DNA of 64,000 nt from Hirudo medicinalis (GCA_011800805.1 MPNW01000018.1:144772-208771), one strand, 5' to 3'. Positions 43,128 to 56,613 are shown, counted from the first letter of the stretch. Numbers and translations: made by a program. The notes: generated from the letters alone by a model not told the origin.

Positions 43128-45047
43128 TACTTACATGGTTCGTACAGGTCATAAATTTCCAAAAAGTGGATTTTTAGTACTAAAATTTTTTAAAAAATGA
43201 GGGAAGTCCTAATAAATTTAAAAAGGTCCTAAAATGTTATTAAACTAATTTAGTAATAAATTTATTGATGTTATCAAAAAGTGGGAATTTGTTATCTTTC
43301 TATTCTAGATGTAACATCGTTGTTTTGACTGTTTGATCTCTGAAAGTTTTGATAACACTGCCAATTATGCCTGGAGTTTGAACTTTCAATAGCAAATGGT
43401 TCCAGAGTGATGAGTGGAGTTGGTTGAGAAGGAATGCTACAGATTCTCGAAAGGCATATTGTTGCGCTTGCAAAAAGAACTTCGACATTTTGAAATTGGG
43501 AGTTACAGCAGTTGCAGTACATGCTCGAGGAAGAAAACATTGCGAAAATGTTACATCATACAGGGGCACTCAGCTTAATTAAACAGTTTCGTTACAATGT
43601 CTGCAAGTAGATCAGTAATTATCCCATTGGAGAGTGATGAAATTGAACCATCTCAATGCATTAGTGAATCTATTGAGGCTTACCCAGAAGTGGTCACTAA
43701 TAGATATGATGGTGAAGATTGTATGAAAGCAGAAATAATGTTTGATTACTGTGATGACTTTTTGTCACATTAAAATTACAGCCATTCCTCACAGTTTATC
43801 AAGGAGATGAGCAACTGTTGCCATTTTTGACCTAGACCTTTTCAACATACTGAAAGATTTATCTGGATGTATTTTGAAGATAGAGTCACTAGAGAAATTA
43901 CAATTAATTTCTTAAAATTTGACTTTGATGACAAGAGTTCCCACAAAACAATGAATCTGATCCCAGATTCACAGCAGAAAAATTTTTGAGAGAAACAGTT
44001 GTTAAAAAAGAACTTGCCAAAAGACAAATAATGGATTTAAGGATTGATGCTGCAAACTGCATAGTCCAAATTTTGAAGAAATTGCAAAATAGAAATCCAT
44101 TGGAATTCCCCCTTGCTAGAAATTTGGCTGTGTTAACCAAAAGGCAATTTCCTCCAATGTGGAAGCATCTTTAAAAAAATGTAGGTTTCTATTGAATATA
44201 TTGGTTGATGCTGCAATTGTCCAAGAATCAGACTGTGATAGATATCTGAAGGAGTATTCAACCTTTTGTAATTCCAACAGGCTAATTCTTGGCACCCATA
44301 AAAGGGACCAAAGAAATGATTTATTTTTTAAGGAGCACATGGGAAGAAATGATGATTACAAATGCCTATGGGGGATATAGTCAGAATGTTGCTAGCATTA
44401 AGCCATGGTCAAGCATCTGTTGAAAGGGACTTTTCCATAAGCAAGAGTTTGGTTTGTGAAAATCAAAAAGAGAAAAGCTTAACTGCAAGAAGGATGATAA
44501 GAGATCATATTAACAGTGTTGGAGGTATTAGTAATTTCAAGATTGATAAATCTGTCATTGGTCATTGCAAAGCATCAAGGCAGAGATACCAATTTTATTT
44601 GGATGCTTTACGTATGGAAGAGAGACAGACAGCTGCAAATACAAAATGAAAAGCAGATGAAGATGAAATGGTCATGCTGAGGAAGAAACCTAAAACATTT
44701 AAACACCGAGATAAGCTAAGACAGAATTTCGCATATTAATGGAGGAAAGAGCCAAAACTAGGAACATGGATGTTTTGATCCAGGCCAACAGCCTAAGAAA
44801 GATAGTGAGGCAAAAGCTGCAGAAATTGAAAATTAAGAAGAGCTAAAGAACTGAATTTTATTTAAATAAATTGATATTTTTGGCCTTCATATGTTTCTAT
44901 TCGGTATTAAAATTCTAAAGTGTACAAAAAAATGAAATCTTGAATACCGGTATTTATATTAATAATTTCGATCCTAAAAAATTGAATAGAAAGTCATAAA
45001 AAGTCCTAAATTTGAGTTTCCAAATTCCTGTACGAACCATGTACTTA
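43128..45047 (+). mobile_element. BED/hAT-like DNA transposon with TIRs and target duplication
   Basis: The element at 43134-45041 begins CATGGTTCGTACAGG and ends CCTGTACGAACCATG, perfect 15-base inverted ends. TACTTA flanks it at 43128-43133 and 45042-45047. Inside, the plus strand encodes a BED-type zinc finger (43416-43550) and a C-terminal hAT-like dimerisation motif (44400-44560). It is about 1.9 kb, shorter than autonomous relatives, and its gene is interrupted by stops. Confidence 0.85.
43416..44649 (+). pseudogene. Degenerate transposase of the 43134-45041 element
   Basis: The N-terminal finger reads RKAYCCACKKNFDILKLG ... VHARGRKHCENVT, i.e. C-x2-C then H-x5-H, the BED pattern. The middle includes RQIMDLRIDAANCIVQILKK. 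The C-terminus reads SHGQASVERDFSISKSLV and EKSLTARRMIRDHIN, the dimerisation region of hAT-related genes. Several stops and frame changes separate the blocks, and the DDE core is mostly missing, so the gene is not functional. Confidence 0.75.
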
Positions 45048-45093
45048 TTAGTTATAATAAATGTTTGTAACATCCAGTTTGTTGCCTGCACAG

Positions 45094-45411
45094 ATTATCC
45101 TACAGAAATTACAGAAAGCTGATGCCAAGCAATTTGATGAATCTTCCAAAAGATTGCGAGCTCACCATGGAGTGGTTTATCTGCCTGAAGGCACAACAGC
45201 CAACAATGCTTGCATTCACATCACAGAAAGACAAAAAGTGGCCACTGGATCTGTAGGTATTTGGCTTCTCCAAAGTAGGCCTCTTGATGCACAGGGGAAG
45301 CCTATGGATGGAACAGATTTCGAAAACATCAAAGATTCCAAGCATTTGCTCAGTGAAAGTAATGAATATGCTGCCTTGTACTACACAGGACCTGATATTT
45401 ACCTCATGTAG
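45094..45411 (+). CDS. Last exon of an unidentified gene
   Basis: An acceptor (TTGCCTGCACAG) opens a 105-codon frame ending in TAG, with KADAKQFDESSKRLRAHHG, TGSVGIWLLQSRPLD and AALYYTGPDIYLM. It is clearly coding in style and lacks low-complexity sequence. I do not recognise the family. Upstream exons would have to lie before the transposon at 43134-45041, which would then sit in the intron just upstream. Confidence 0.5.
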   Translation: MILQKLQKADAKQFDESSKRLRAHHGVVYLPEGTTANNACIHITERQKVATGSVGIWLLQSRPLDAQGKPMDGTDFENIKDSKHLLSESNEYAALYYTGPDIYLM

Positions 45412-45528
45412 CCATCAGACCATAGACGTTTATATATGTGATTCTAATTTCTTATTGATTATTTTGAGGAAATTTGTGAATTCCAGATATTTCTAATTAT
45501 TATATATAAGTTTTATGACAGCATAATA

Positions 45529-45760
45529 TTAAAAAGCATTTGTCTTTTTAAAATGAACTTGGTGTTGGGTAACAAATAAACAATCATGCTGTTTGTCAAC
45601 CCCCACTTCTTGATACTTGTCTAGAAGAGCTGATGACACTTTCTCGAAGGTTGGAGCGATCATGCCAAAAAGCTTTATGTGGCCTCTGGCTTGTGACTTG
45701 CGGTACATTACTGATACGGACTGGACTGGTTTCATATATAATGGTTTGATTTCAGGGCTC
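45529..45760 (-). CDS. Last exon of an unidentified gene (convergent)
   Basis: The minus-strand frame contains PEIKPLYMKPVQSVSVMYRK, GHIKLFGMIAPTFEKVSS and DCLFVTQHQVHFKK, ending in TAA. It is coding in style and convergent with the exon at 45094-45411, with about 115 bases between stops. It could be the 3' exon of gene B (46450-50103) or a separate gene. Family not recognised. Confidence 0.4.
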
Positions 45761-45769
45761 TGGGGAGTA

Positions 45770-46446
45770 TGGTGGTATGTTTAGTTCTTGTGTGGTTTTC
45801 ATGTTGTATGTTGAGTTATAGTCTCATTCTTTTGTTTCGAAGAGTTGCCATGATAAACTTTGTTTCTGATGCTCTTTAAAGTCGAGTTAAATATAAAAGA
45901 CTCAATAGCCAACAAACTTGTTTTGAATTTTTTTATCAGCTTTAGGACAATCTTTTTATGAATCTTAAGCAAGTGGTAGTACAGCTTCTGGCATCTATTG
46001 ATCTCACAAAAGTCCATTGATGTTTTAAGTAAAGCTTTCAATCTACTGGTATAGACAAAGAACAAAACCGCAAAATTAAAATAGAAATTCCAACCCTATA
46101 ATTAATTGACAAAACAATCGATCAAGGACTTTTTCAAAGTCTGTCAAACATTTTGCTTGTAAGACACCTACAGAAGTCTCCAAGCCCAACCGATTTTACT
46201 GTGGGAACATTGTAGCACATTACATTACATTAGAAAATACAATTGTGAACATTTGTGCTTTCAGAGTAATGCAGTTGAGAAAATGTATAATAGAAATAAT
46301 TTCTTTAAGCAAGACAATTTGCAAGGTCTCTCAAAACATGAAATGCAGCTGGAAGAATGATTGATATAGAATATATCATTCCACAGATAAAATATTTACT
46401 TTATTACCATGCAAAAAAGCATTTTGCATACAAATGTAAACAAAGT
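45770..46446. other. No gene recognised
   Basis: Nothing with splice context or family motif is visible here. Confidence 0.35.
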
Positions 46447-49400
46447 TATCATTCACCAGGTTGAGTATTGATTGGAAGATGACAAAAAGCCTCTTTGATC
46501 ACTGCTTGATTAGAAATTTCATCACCATCAGATGCCCATATCCACCATGACCCTTCAGGTAGAAGTGGTACTGAAGGCAAGAATACAAAACATAAATCAG
46601 TTTTTCAGTTGGCTGTTGAAAGCTCAAACTCTAAAATGAATTTGCAACTAAATTTATAAGTGTCTTTATCAAAAATGGCCAAAAAGTAACAAAATTCAAA
46701 GAACTATTCAACCAGAGACTGACTATTATAAGTGAATCAAGTGTTTTTATAGTTTCAATGAATGTTTTTGATAGGATGGATTAAAAAAATCCTGATTAGG
46801 AAAAACATTGCTTGATTAACTTGAACTGTACAAACTGACAATTGTCTGCATTATTGCACTTGCCAAAGATAATTTGTAGATCTACCTTAACGTCGCAATG
46901 TTAACTAACTGAACTTTGTAAGGTTTGGGGCAATATCAGACTTGTTTCGAATTTTTGCCATTGCCTTCCTTCTCAAATCTGCATAAAAATATATACCAGC
47001 TCCTATTAAACCATAATTTTTAAGGAAATTGTACACATGATCTGACTCTACATAACTAAGCCCATAACTATAATTAAGTTGTTCAACTTTTTAATATAAC
47101 TGATACTTTAATTGTTTAGGTTAATTAGATTATTTCAAGGAATAGCACAAATTGCAAAAAACCTACAAAATCTTTTTCTCCTTGGTTTCAATTTCTTCAA
47201 AAGAAATATATTATCTCTTATTCTATCATTAAGAGTTTGACTTTTTTCAACCTGTATGACCTTCCTCTCAGAGAATTTGTCAGTTAAAGGCTTCTCTTCC
47301 TCTGCAGAAGTTGGTGGAAAAGTTACTGGAAGATGAGATTTGAATAAATCTTGGTCAAGGTCAAGGAAATGATAAACATCTGACTCCATCTCTTCAAATT
47401 TGTGCCCTAAAATTTTAATTATATGAAATGATTTGCCATTAAAAAATACCTAAAACATGTTTCCCTAAACACATTTTTTAAAACTTCATACTGATAAATT
47501 GCACAGAACAATGCCTTAAGTCAAGGGCCTCCAATATAGTCTCTAATTTGGCTCGTGACAAAAAATGAAAATGTGGACAAAAGTTTGAAATGGGAAACAT
47601 GTGCAACTCACACTGAAATTTGACAAGTAGTAGTATGTGCCCAAAGTTCTTCTGAACACTTGAAATTAAATGACTAGGTTTGGCTTACCAAAGTCAGAGC
47701 TGCAGCTTAGTTTCCAGACCTACCTTATAATACTCTAGTGGCTTAGCTGTGGGAAAGTCCTGATTCAATTTTTTTAGCTTCAACTGAGATTGAAATATTC
47801 TTAAATAAGAACCATCCCCTGGTGTTACTCACAGTAATTAGCCTTTTTAGTAGATCTAATTATACATCTTAGTGATTTCAATTTTCGAATACAGAGTTAA
47901 ACCTCACACTGTGATTTGCACATCAAGATGAAAGCTTTTCATCAGAAAGTGACACTGCTTGAGAATCAGTTATCAAGAAGCTGCTTCAGTCACTTTGCAT
48001 GCTGTGACAAATACAGCCAAGAGAAGCTCCCTTTCCATGCTTGTTTGCTCAAGATATCATACAGTGTGCTTTGAATTTTGGCCCAGGTTTAAACCAACAT
48101 TCTTAAACCAAGAATCACACAATTTATACAATTAACAAGTTTGAAGAAGCAATTCCAGGAACTTCTTTCTGATCTTGATGCATTTTCATCGAAAATCAGA
48201 CTTTGAAAATCTTTTTTACTCTGTCATTGAAGACTTACTTCCTTACTGCCAAATGGGAGTTATCGATTTGCAATCCAGTGACAATCCTGAAGGAAAATTG
48301 ATCAATTTTTACAAATGCCTTCCATGTGACTAGTTTGTTCATTTAAAAAAGTTTGGTTGTGAATTCATTTCTGCATATGTATGAGAAGAAATTCTCTAAA
48401 TTGAAATGCCTGACATTTTGCTGCAGATCAGCATTATCTGAAGTAATTATAGTAATTAAAATCCTTACTTCTTACAGAAACCACATGCTTTGAATTCAGT
48501 TTGGTTTAATTTTGTCAGAAATTCATCAGTTTCATGTGTCTCGCAGTAGTTAAAAACTATTTTAATTGTTACTGATATTCTGCAATATGCAATCTGCACT
48601 GCATCATAACTCGAGCAATAAATAAGCTGTTATTGAAGCATAATTACTTCAGCACGAGAGTAGTTAATCTATGGAACAAACTAAATGAGGAGACAATATA
48701 TTCTGATTCGGTGGAACTATTTAAAATAGGAGTATCGAAATTTGGATATTGAATTAAAAAGGAGTGTACTACTGCAAATTAATATTACTTTTTATTATTA
48801 TTCATTCGCCATTTTTTAGCTAATTTAATTTATTGCACTTTCGGCCCGCCAAGACTTCCGAAGTCAAAATGGCTAAAAAACTTTTGGAGACCTCTGCCTT
48901 TAGTCCATATTTGATGTTCAAATAATCAAGCAGTAAAACTTTTTCTAGTGTCACGTTTTCTATCAGCTAATTTTAACCACTCTTATTTCAGATTAGTGTA
49001 ATTTATAATAATAATAATAATAATATTATATAATAATATTATTAATTATATTATATTATTAAATTAATAATATTATTAATTATATTATATTAATTAATTA
49101 ATAATATTAATTATATTATTATTTTCATTCCATATTATTAATACGAACTATTTTAAACAAAGAAGACATGATTTCAAAAATAAACTCAGATTTAGAAGAC
49201 AGTAGCAGCATGATTTAGCAGACAACTGGCATCCAATCCAAATGGCTGAGGAAGGAATAAGTCTAACAGGCCCATTCCATGGATTTGTTTGATCTTCGAA
49301 ATCGTCATTCCATCCCATTTTCAATGCACGGTACCAGTCATTAGGAGATATGAAATTTGGTTTGAACCAATCATAAGCTTCTGAATCCTCTACATGATCC

Positions 49401-50103
49401 TAAAGATTAATAAATTACCTATAAAGCGAAGATGACAAAAATTAAATCAGATTCAACACTCTAAGTTTGGAATTTAAGAATACACCTGGCATTGCCATCG
49501 AACTGTATCAGTACTATAGCGACCACTACCGGACCAGCTCATCAATGCGTGCAGAGTACTATCTTTAACATTTCGATCAAATCTCACAGCAATTAATCCC
49601 ACATCAGATCTCATCTCGACGCTGTCTGGATAGGGCCAATAATCCCAAAACTTCAAACTTTGTACAGGTATACCATCCACCCACAGATGGAATCTATCAG
49701 CTCCAGTTATAAACATATCTGTCGAGAATATTTTCAACTAACCCACTTCCTTTTATACAACTCAAAAGTTCCCATTCACAAGAAAACTTAAGACAAATAG
49801 AAAGATTTTAAAACCTAGTAGCTGTCACGTATGTTCCGTTCATAATTCATAATTTGAATGACAATAACGACATGCTAAAACTTTGAAGGTTGCAATAACA
49901 TGTCCAAACAATTCCGTTAATGAGAAAATAAGGAACCAGAAGTCTTACGAAAAACATTGAGCTATTATATGTATGCTAGAAAAGACTTTAGATTTGCTAG
50001 AGTCCTTACTTTTGAATTCAACGTATTTCAATATCAAGCACTACTCACTTTCGTACTCATACATACACTTTAAACACCCAGCAAACAGTAGTATTAAAAC
50101 CAT
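46447..50103 (-). CDS. Paralogue of gene A with galactose-binding-like module (gene B)
   Basis: Recognised minus-strand exons: a candidate signal-peptide exon 50049-50103 (MVLILLFAGCLKC, perfect donor GTGAGT); 49486-49743 (FSTDMFITGADRFHLWVDG ... TDTVRWQCQ); about 49215-49399 (NPWNGPVRLIPSSAIWIG); 47140-47400 (acidic then basic, ending KKLKPRRKRF); and about 46457-46573 (SWWIWASDGDEIS). The FST-x-M-x-I-T and W-I-W-A motifs and their order match gene A at 29942-32440, so the two are relatives on the same strand about 14 kb apart. It is probably secreted or on the cell surface. Exon joins are incomplete and the phase of the signal exon to the next was not resolved. A LINE fragment and an AT repeat lie between exons. 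Confidence 0.55.
48635..48756 (+). mobile_element. 3' end of a CR1/Jockey-type LINE
   Basis: The plus-strand frame reads NYFSTRVVNLWNKLNEE and SDSVELFKIGVSKFGY then stop. This is the conserved tail of non-LTR reverse-transcriptase polyproteins (F-x-x-R-V-V-N-x-W-N-x-L-P ... S-V-x-x-F-K). It is 5'-truncated, as most LINE copies are, and lies within gene B. Confidence 0.75.
49000..49135. repeat. AT-only low-complexity repeat
   Basis: Irregular (TAA)n and (ATT)n units with partial palindromes. Lies 245 bases after the LINE tail. Confidence 0.85.
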
Positions 50104-50701
50104 CTTAGTTGCACCATACCAAGACATTGTTAAGCACCAGCTTCCTTTAACTGCCAGACAATTATTCAAAATCTCACGCCTAGCTAATCCGCGACAAAAC
50201 TGTTGATAGTCTAGCCACAAATTAGTTTTTGCTTTTATATCAATCCCTAAAACAATTGAACATTTATAAGTTAATAAAGGATTAACAGTTTAAAAGGTCA
50301 CATTTTTTAAAGTCACAGTTCTCGCAGTAAAGTCTTTAACAGACAATTAATGGACGTAACTAAAGTCAATATCATTTCGCTTACTTAGATCCTCATAGGA
50401 GATGGGCCGCACATTTTTCTGTTCCCACTCACCACGTTTTATCCCCACAATAAGTCAGAAAATTTCAAATTTGCGATCCTAGCCTTCCTCATGTCTCCAC
50501 CATTGCCATAATTACAGATCTCTCATTTTACAGAACCCAATGTATACTATACATTCGTACATGTGTCTAATTCCTATTTACTCTACTTCTCTTACAAGAT
50601 TTTCTCGATGTTTGAACAAAAATGGATTTTAAAACCTTTAAGTTAACTCTGAACACTTCAAAGCAAAGTCACAACTGTAACTTAGTTTAGAATATCAAAT
50701 A

Positions 50702-52687
50702 TTATTGCTGCTTCAAAGCTTTTTTGCACATTCTAGCCACCATTCCAGCTAGTTGCAACAAGCTGTCAAGTCCTTCAGCAATCCTCATGTGTGTTATGCT
50801 AATTTCCTGAAAGTAATTCTCACCATTAGCAACTCATCAACGGGTCCAGAGAATGTATGATCTCATTTATAATAATAAGCTTCACAATAACTAACCTTTA
50901 TAAACTCAAGTTTGATAAATTCAGGCAACTCAGGATGATTTTTACAAATCCTAAAAACAACAGAGATTATGTCCTCAGCTGAATATCCCAACTTGTGAAG
51001 ATTCTCAAGAATTGGAAAAGCTTCATCCAGCTTAGTTTTGTAACAAAGATTAAGCATGTCAGACACCAACATTGGATGAGGTTCATCACAGACCTAAGCA
51101 TCGGAAATTTTAGAATAAGAAATTGGAAACAAAGCTTGATTTAAATGAGTTACAACCTTAAATACATTATTGCTGCTGACATGACCAAAACCTTGGAACG
51201 TAGACTGCAAGTTGTTTATGGCCTGGTAGAAGGAAATATTTAGATACATCAAGGTACAAGTAAATACAAGTGAAGGTACCTGTCTCATATCGCCTTGGGC
51301 AGTAAAGATAATGGCCTCAAGGCCCTCATCAGCATAGCTAACACCCTCCTCATCACAGATTTCCAACAACCTTTTCAACATCTGCTTGTCAGACAATTTT
51401 GAATACCTGAGCACAGCACATCTCGACTGAATGGGTTCTTCAATGTAATGATTATTCATCATCATCTGAATGTAAAACACAGAAATATAGAAAGAATAAT
51501 CACCAATAATTTTGTCTGATGCATTGCATGCAAGAGCAAATCGTGTCGTCTTAGAATAAAGTTCCATCGTCCTGCGGAGGGCTTGCTGTGCACTCTCTGT
51601 CATGCTGTTTACAAATACAAAAGGTTACATCAATTCTTTCTTAATTTCCAGCTCTGAGCAATAACAAGATACAAATACTGAATACAATAGGGACAAGAAA
51701 AAAAAATGTTGCCTAAAAAAATAGTGAGCCTAGTCAACAAAAACAAGATCGAAACAATAAATGTAAAAATAGGGATTACATATTTAGCACAAGCAATAAT
51801 AATGCAGATTTGAAATTTCTTAATGCCTTGAGTAATGATCAATAGGGAGAGTTTATGATATTAGATTTTTGGTCCACAAAATTTTATTTTGAGAAATATT
51901 CAAAATTTTGAATTCCCTCTGAATCTGCTCTTAAGAATAAATCAGATGGTTGAACAAAATAATTAAAACCATCCTGCTAACTGCATTCCTAATAGTCAAT
52001 ATTGTCTTGTCTTTAATTTAATAAGTCTTATATACAGTAGTAAATAAATGATTTCTAATTCTAACTATAATTTCTCACCAAAATTAAAATAATGGTTATA
52101 CCTATCTGCCTCATCCAATATTATAATTTTATGTCTCCCAGCAGGCAAGGTTATTTTCTGTTGGGCAAACATCTTGATTTTGTTTCTGACAACATCTATA
52201 CCCCTGCATTAAAAATCAAATTTAGGGTATATATTTCAATCATAACACAAACAAAAATATGGCACCTGTCATTAGATGCATTAAGCTCCATAACTGCTTC
52301 CTTGTAAAAATCCTTTAATAACATTTTTGCTAAGCAGAGAATGCTGGTAGTTTTTCCAGTGCCTGGAGGTCCCTTTATTCAATTTTTTTAAGCTTAAAAT
52401 GTTTAAATGTAATGTTTTAGCTCAGCACGTACGGATATAATCAAGTTTGGCACGTTTCCTTCCTGTGCAAATATCTCTAATCTTGCAACTGTTTCATCAT
52501 TGCCTACAACATCTTTCAGCAAGGACGGTCTGTATTTTTCCACCCTTGGTCAAAAATAAATTTTCATGAAAATGTATTTGCTGAGACAATAAAAATTTAT
52601 TACAAACCATGGTAATTCGTGGAAATGACCAGATTGCTTATTACCATTCTTAACGCCACTCCCACTTTCTTCAGGCTCAACATCCAT
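50702..52687 (-). CDS. RFC2: Replication factor C subunit 2
   Basis: AAA+ ATPase subunit of the RFC clamp loader that places PCNA on DNA. Nine exons on the minus strand: 52608-52687 (start ATG 52687), 52433-52544, 52266-52372, 52102-52203, 51504-51604, 51280-51437, 51157-51222, 50896-51093 and 50702-50806 (TAA). They join in frame to 342 residues (human about 354). Visible motifs are ELPWVEKYRP, Walker [25 protein letters not shown], Walker [12 protein letters not shown], sensor 1 [14 protein letters not shown] ([13 protein letters not shown]) and [17 protein letters not shown]. All expected catalytic motifs are intact. The IIS/GPPGTGK junction uses a weak acceptor (GAATAAAG). Confidence 0.97.
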
Positions 52688-53760
52688 CAGTTCATTCATC
52701 GTATCGAAATACAAAAATAACCGATATTATGCTTATCGAGAAAAGCCGCCAGGTTGAGCGCCAAGGTTAAAAGTTAATGTAGATTGTTTTTTTATTATAT
52801 TTAATATTCTATAAAGATTTATTTATAATTCAAACATTACAATAATAAATATTTTACATTACACATAAATTGTATAATAAATTTACAATATTAAATGTTT
52901 TCAATCTTAAATATCATGACAAATGTGGATCATTGTAGTAAATAATTGTAGTAAATAGCAATCTGCTCGGGAGCACCGTCCCATTGTTTTTGTCTGAATA
53001 ATGACATGATGAGTTCCTACTATTGATAAAAGGACCTCTGTCATAGTGTCATTCATTTACACAAAATTTCATTGAGTTTAATGATACGTACCATATTTTC
53101 TAAATTTGAATGGCAGAGACATGAGACTAGTGAGTTTTTCCCTTGCTTGTATATTTTTTTATATATTTATATGTCGTTTGGAGAAGATAAGATGTGTCTT
53201 AATTTGATATTAGAATCATTTTATGTTTATTAAAAATCTATGATTGTTCGTGTTAGTGTTTCTTTTGGGGATACTAAGTAATGCAAACCTTATAAGATTC
53301 TTATTAGTTAATTCTGTTTAAAGTAAATCTACACTTATTGAATACTCATGAATATTTTCTCATTCATAAGTTTTTATTTTATTTTAGTTCTCTATTTGAT
53401 TTTTCATAAGGTATTTTCAGTTCTCTAGAAAACATTGATAGCTTTACAGTTTTGTAGAGTGTAACAGGCCACATTGCATCTGTGTTGTTATTATTTATGC
53501 GTTATTTTATTATTATTATTATATTACATGCTTTTTTTATGATTTCACTTTTATTATAGGAAAATATGCCATAAGTTCAAGTATTTCTAATGATTTTTAG
53601 GAAGCTTATAAAATTGGAAGATACAATTTGTTACTACCTCATTGAGGTGCAGAAAATATGTTTGGTTGAACTGGATGAGCATGATAATTTGATAATGGTG
53701 ATTGTTATGTTATTGTTGCAGGCAAATAACAACATGTAATGTGGATTGCATTTGCAAAAT
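52688..53760. promoter_or_regulatory. Shared intergenic region between divergent RFC2 and EVI5-type genes
   Basis: About 1.07 kb separate the two start codons on opposite strands. It must hold both 5' UTRs and promoters. No TATA box or specific site stands out in the AT-rich sequence. Confidence 0.45.
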
Positions 53761-56557
53761 ATGTCTAGCTGTGAAGTTAAGTCCTCAAAATGTGACCAGT
53801 TTGAACTGCTAAAGAAACTTCAGCTGGAAAATGAGTTAGTGGTTTAAGTTTAAGTTTATTAAGATTTATATTCTCCCAAACTCTAGTAATTCTACAAATT
53901 TATAAATTATATATTTACATAAATCTATTTATTAGTTATGATAAATATTTATAATTTAAAGATTTTGAAGATCAAAAAATTTGGGTTGGTGTAAGTGTCC
54001 GTTCTTAACTTGAAGGAGCAAACGTTTATGCAAAGACTTGTAAGTAAGAAGTGATTTAAATTAATTTTGATATGGCTGATGTTTTGAGGGACATTTTGTT
54101 GGGTTAAAGTATTAAGTGGGGTCACAATGATCAGCTGATTTCATTTTACTGTTTCATTATCGATTGTCTTGATTAATTCTGAGATTATGCATTTGTGCTT
54201 CTGCTTGCCAGCATAGAAACCCATTCATGCCTACCACTGTAGTTAATCAAGAATTTTATTCCTTAATCAGGAATTTCAGATTAATTTGCCTCCATTCAAA
54301 ACATGCTTGCAATGCCAAACCAAAGCAGCATTGAGATAGAACAAAATTTACAAATGAAAAGTTGTTGATAAATGAGATCAGCACTGAATTTTGCATAAAA
54401 ATGGAAGATTTCGCAAGAACCTATTTTTGAAAAAATTAATAAATTCAGAGATTATTAAGAAAACATAAACAAATTAAAGAGTGAGATTAAAAGGAGGTAT
54501 TACAGGCATATGATAAAATGATAATGATGTGATATGATAAAGGTATAAATATTCTTGTTGATGGAATACTGATGTACCGTGAGTGTAAACATTGTTAGCT
54601 TGATATTTAAATGTTGGAAGACCTCATTCTTATGGATAGGATGATGAGAATATTTGAATTTGCAGAAACAGCTAATGAAAATAAAAAAAATCAATTAGTA
54701 AATAAAACATAAATATTCTGAACTAACATCAATATTTCTGAAACAAATGTTGAATGAAAAATCTAAAAGGGAATCAAGTTTTCTATCAGCAGTGTCCTAC
54801 CTTTTTGACCCTGAGGACTGCACCAAAAAACTCATAAGCAAAAATAAGTTGTTTTACAAATTATTAAGCTCTATTAAACAAAAATACATAAAAGAACAAT
54901 GGGTTGTGTTACTCGCAGTGGTAGTGGCAACACTCTTAATGTGTGTCATGTTCACAACCCAACCTGCACCAATTGGGAGCACTCTTGGGAGGGCAGGGTG
55001 ATTGCAGGGCTTTCACATCCAAGTCATATACATATACAATCAAAAGATCAGCTAAATACAAATGCAAAATATTTAATATTTTCCAGAAAATTGGAGGAAA
55101 ATTCAAAAGCTCCCCCTCCTTCAAGTCTCAAGAAATTTCATTCCAGGCAGGGATCTACCTCAAGCTTGCTTTCTATTAACTCTATTGCGAGTTCTGGATC
55201 TTCTCTCCAGCAAAACTATTCCCAAGAAGTCAGCCCAAGTTTTCCTGCAATGTCCTTTCAAGGTGGAATTTTTTTCTTATAATAAACTTTGTTTATTATT
55301 AAACTTTGAATTTAGCAAGTCACTTTGACAGAACAATCCTCTTCTATCAGTAAAGGCCTGAAATCCAAGTCAAATGCTTCTTCCTCTACTGCATTATCAG
55401 AGAATTGGGACAGCTGGTTAACTCTGATTGCTGAATGGGAGCATGCTCTTAAGCACAGGCAGAAAATGACTAAGTTCCATCAGAAAGCACTGGAACTGTT
55501 CCGGCAAGCTTGGTGCATTCCAGAAACTTTGCGTGGTTTGGTATGGCAGTTAGTAAGTGGTGCAAGAGAAGAGAATGCAGCTTGTGTTATTTTAAATCCA
55601 TCTGCTGCTGTCACTGGTTCCAGCTGTTTGGGTCCTTCATCACTCCTCTCTACAGAACATTTGCTTTGTTTTCCTGCAGATGATGTCAAAGATTGCAACT
55701 CTGCCAAAGGAGGGTATACCCATGGGAAAGTGTCGTCCATAATAAATTCTATTAGTCAAAATATCAAAGGTTACTTTAGAATACTTATTCCTATTACTAT
55801 AAAATACATTGTTAAACAAAAATAATATTACTCTCTAGATAGCCATTATGATGCTGAAACAACAAGAGAACTGACATATCATAAATCATTAACTGAGCAA
55901 GAAAATGTAAATCCATTAGTTATCAGAGAAATTGAAAGTTCTGAAAGGGAGTCATGTAGTGCTGGTCACGAAACTCTACATTCTTCTACTTCGAGTCCTG
56001 TTCGATATGCAGACCTGCTCTTGCTGCCCTCGCTGCATGAAAAAACCATTTCTAGAGACATTTCCAGAACTTATCCCAACCATGCAAAGTTTAAGGACCT
56101 TTGGGGTGAAGGACAAGAGAGTTTGTTTAATGTTGCTCGTGCGTATTCAGTGTATGACAAAGAGGTAGGATACTGCCAGGGTAGCTCTTTCATAATTGGC
56201 CTCCTTCTCATGCATGTAAGCATAAATTCAAACATATCCCATTTCATATGCATCTTTGATTCATGCAGCTCATTTATAAATATTAACACTTGAACATTTG
56301 TTAATTCTGCTTAGATGCCAGAAGAAGATGCATTTGGTGTTCTTGTCAGGATCATGTATGCATATAACTTGAGGGACCTTTTTAAGCCCAGCATGGAAGC
56401 CCTTGGCCTCAAAATGTTCCAGTTGAATCGCTTAATCCAGGTAGCGTCCTTACGGGTCGTTTTGCACTTTTATTTGCCTTTTATTTTTTATGATTCTAAA
56501 CCACAAGACATTTTTTTAGGCTTTGAACTTTATTGACTTATCACCAGTACCTAACAG

Positions 56558-56613
<56 letters not shown>

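Noticed and set aside
43292..43569. Two overlapping minus-strand frames of 82-89 codons
   Set aside because: They are antisense to the BED finger of the transposon, which is clearly the coding strand.
54747..54897. Plus-strand frame with FDPEDCTKKLISKNKL before the SINE in EVI5 intron 1
   Set aside because: No splice signal joins it in phase to 53834 or 55087, and the frame runs into the SINE.
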